Of a stretch of DNA of 6,139 nucleotides, positions 5,788-6,139 are shown piece by piece. Positions within the stretch are counted from its first letter, which is position 1. Each line of letters begins with the position of its first letter. The stretch spans positions 1-6,139 of the forward strand of contig CAJWBT010000150.1 in the NCBI GenBank assembly GCA_913020235.1, given 5' to 3'. The notes below the pieces were generated by a model. It was given only the letters and a program-made list of their open reading frames with translations. It did not search any database and was not told the origin of the DNA. Source of the stretch: an uncultured Chloroflexota bacterium. Lineage in GTDB: Bacteria > Chloroflexota > Dehalococcoidia > UBA3495. The translations under genes and the position numbers were made by a program.

Positions 5788-5802
5788 CCCGGTCTTGCCG
5801 GG
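5788..5802. terminator. Short GC hairpin right after the enolase-superfamily gene
   Basis: CCCGG (5788-5792) and CCGGG (5798-5802) with a 5-nt loop lie 11 nt past the stop at 5814. On the minus strand it is followed by AGCTTATG, so it lacks a U-run. It may act together with the stronger hairpin at 5694-5722. Confidence 0.3.
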
Positions 5803-5813
5803 CAGGCATTTCC

Positions 5814-6139
5814 TCAGGTCAGCACTTCCAGCTTCAGCCTGTCCAGGAGGTCCCAGTCCAGGGTCACCCCCAGGCCCGGGCCCTTCGGAGCGTGGGCAAA
5901 ACCCTCATTGTCCACCTCCAGCTCCTCCTGAATGCCGAACTTGTACACCGGCGCCCCCTGGAGCAGATACTCGTAGTAGTCGCAGTTCTTGATCGACAGG
6001 ACGATCTGCAGGGCCGCGAAGTTACCGGTGGCGGTTGTAGAGGTGTGCACCTCGCAGTTCTTGCCAAAGCCCTCGCACATCACTGCCAGCTTCTTGACGC
6101 CGGTGATGCCGTCCTTCCAGCAGTCACTGCGCAGAATAT
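5814..6139 (-). CDS. Enolase-superfamily (mandelate racemase/muconate lactonizing enzyme-like) protein, C-terminal part
   Basis: About 107 C-terminal residues are present; the N-terminus lies beyond the window. Full members have around 370-400 residues in a capping domain plus a TIM-like barrel, and they abstract a proton next to a carboxylate using metal ions. The fragment shows the end of the barrel: ILRSDCWKDGITGVKKLA with an Asp near the position of the Asp-His catalytic pair, then GKNCEVHTSTTATGN with the candidate catalytic His, and the closing APKGPGLGVTLDWDLL common to the family. Sugar-acid dehydratase, racemase and lactonizing activities all share this pattern, so the substrate cannot be named. 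The gene ends at TGA 5816-5814 and is followed by two hairpins. It is probably unrelated to the peroxiredoxin unit. Superfamily is confident, function unknown. Confidence 0.88.
   Translation of the reverse strand, partial: ILRSDCWKDGITGVKKLAVMCEGFGKNCEVHTSTTATGNFAALQIVLSIKNCDYYEYLLQGAPVYKFGIQEELEVDNEGFAHAPKGPGLGVTLDWDLLDRLKLEVLT

Larger units (their letters stand above)
5444..5813. other. Gene-poor region upstream of the peroxiredoxin promoter
   Basis: About 370 nt with no convincing gene. The minus strand carries two tiny overlapping ORFs behind a strong ribosome-binding site, and there are hairpins at 5694-5722 and 5788-5802 that lie downstream of the enolase-superfamily gene. The long plus-strand frame through it (5504-5992) is rich in Pro, Gly, Arg and Cys and runs antisense into that gene, so I do not accept it. 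Confidence 0.5.

Noticed and set aside
5504..5992. Plus-strand 162-residue frame in the gap and over the enolase-superfamily gene
   Set aside because: Starts at TTG, is rich in Pro/Gly/Arg/Cys, and runs antisense into a recognised gene.
1..6139. CRISPR array, insertion sequence or phage genes
   Set aside because: No regularly spaced repeats, transposase motifs or terminal repeats are visible; the content is housekeeping metabolism.

Overview
The window is GC-rich, and every well-supported gene lies on the minus strand, so transcription runs from high to low coordinates. It looks like a chromosomal segment of a high-GC bacterium. The pyrC-carA-carB cluster and the enolase-superfamily fragment would suit a Chloroflexota (Dehalococcoidia or SAR202-like) genome. 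That placement is inference from protein character and recalled knowledge of those lineages; no search was run.

Region 1 (about 1-4450) is a pyrimidine biosynthesis operon read leftward: pyrC (dihydroorotase), carA (carbamoyl-phosphate synthase small subunit), an unrecognised 138-residue protein, then carB (large subunit), which leaves the window after about 334 codons. CarA takes ammonia from glutamine and CarB builds carbamoyl phosphate. PyrC closes carbamoyl-aspartate to dihydroorotate. The step between them, aspartate carbamoyltransferase (pyrB), is not in the window. pyrC and carA are separated by 3 nt. carB has no ordinary ATG/GTG/TTG at the place predicted by homology; a strong Shine-Dalgarno instead precedes an ATC codon.

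Region 2 (4197-4622) is a non-coding stretch of about 400 nt between the peroxiredoxin gene and pyrC. It holds a weak minus-strand promoter candidate, a plus-strand promoter-like pair, a doubtful 52-codon leader ORF and a perfect 14-bp hairpin next to the peroxiredoxin stop.

Region 3 (4623-5443) is a Prx6-type peroxiredoxin gene with a good sigma70-like promoter. The -35 is embedded in a TTGAT-AA-ATCAA palindrome. The leader of about 120 nt contains a hairpin followed by a U-run, which resembles an attenuator.

Region 4 (5444-5813) has no convincing gene. It contains two tiny overlapping ORFs behind a strong ribosome-binding site, possibly gene remnants, and two hairpins.

Region 5 (5814-6139) is the C-terminal part of an enolase-superfamily (mandelate racemase/muconate lactonizing enzyme-like) protein that enters from outside the window. 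The most interesting points are the carB ATC start, a 13-residue insertion in the CarB N-terminal ATP-grasp domain, the unknown gene between carA and carB, and the peroxiredoxin leader.
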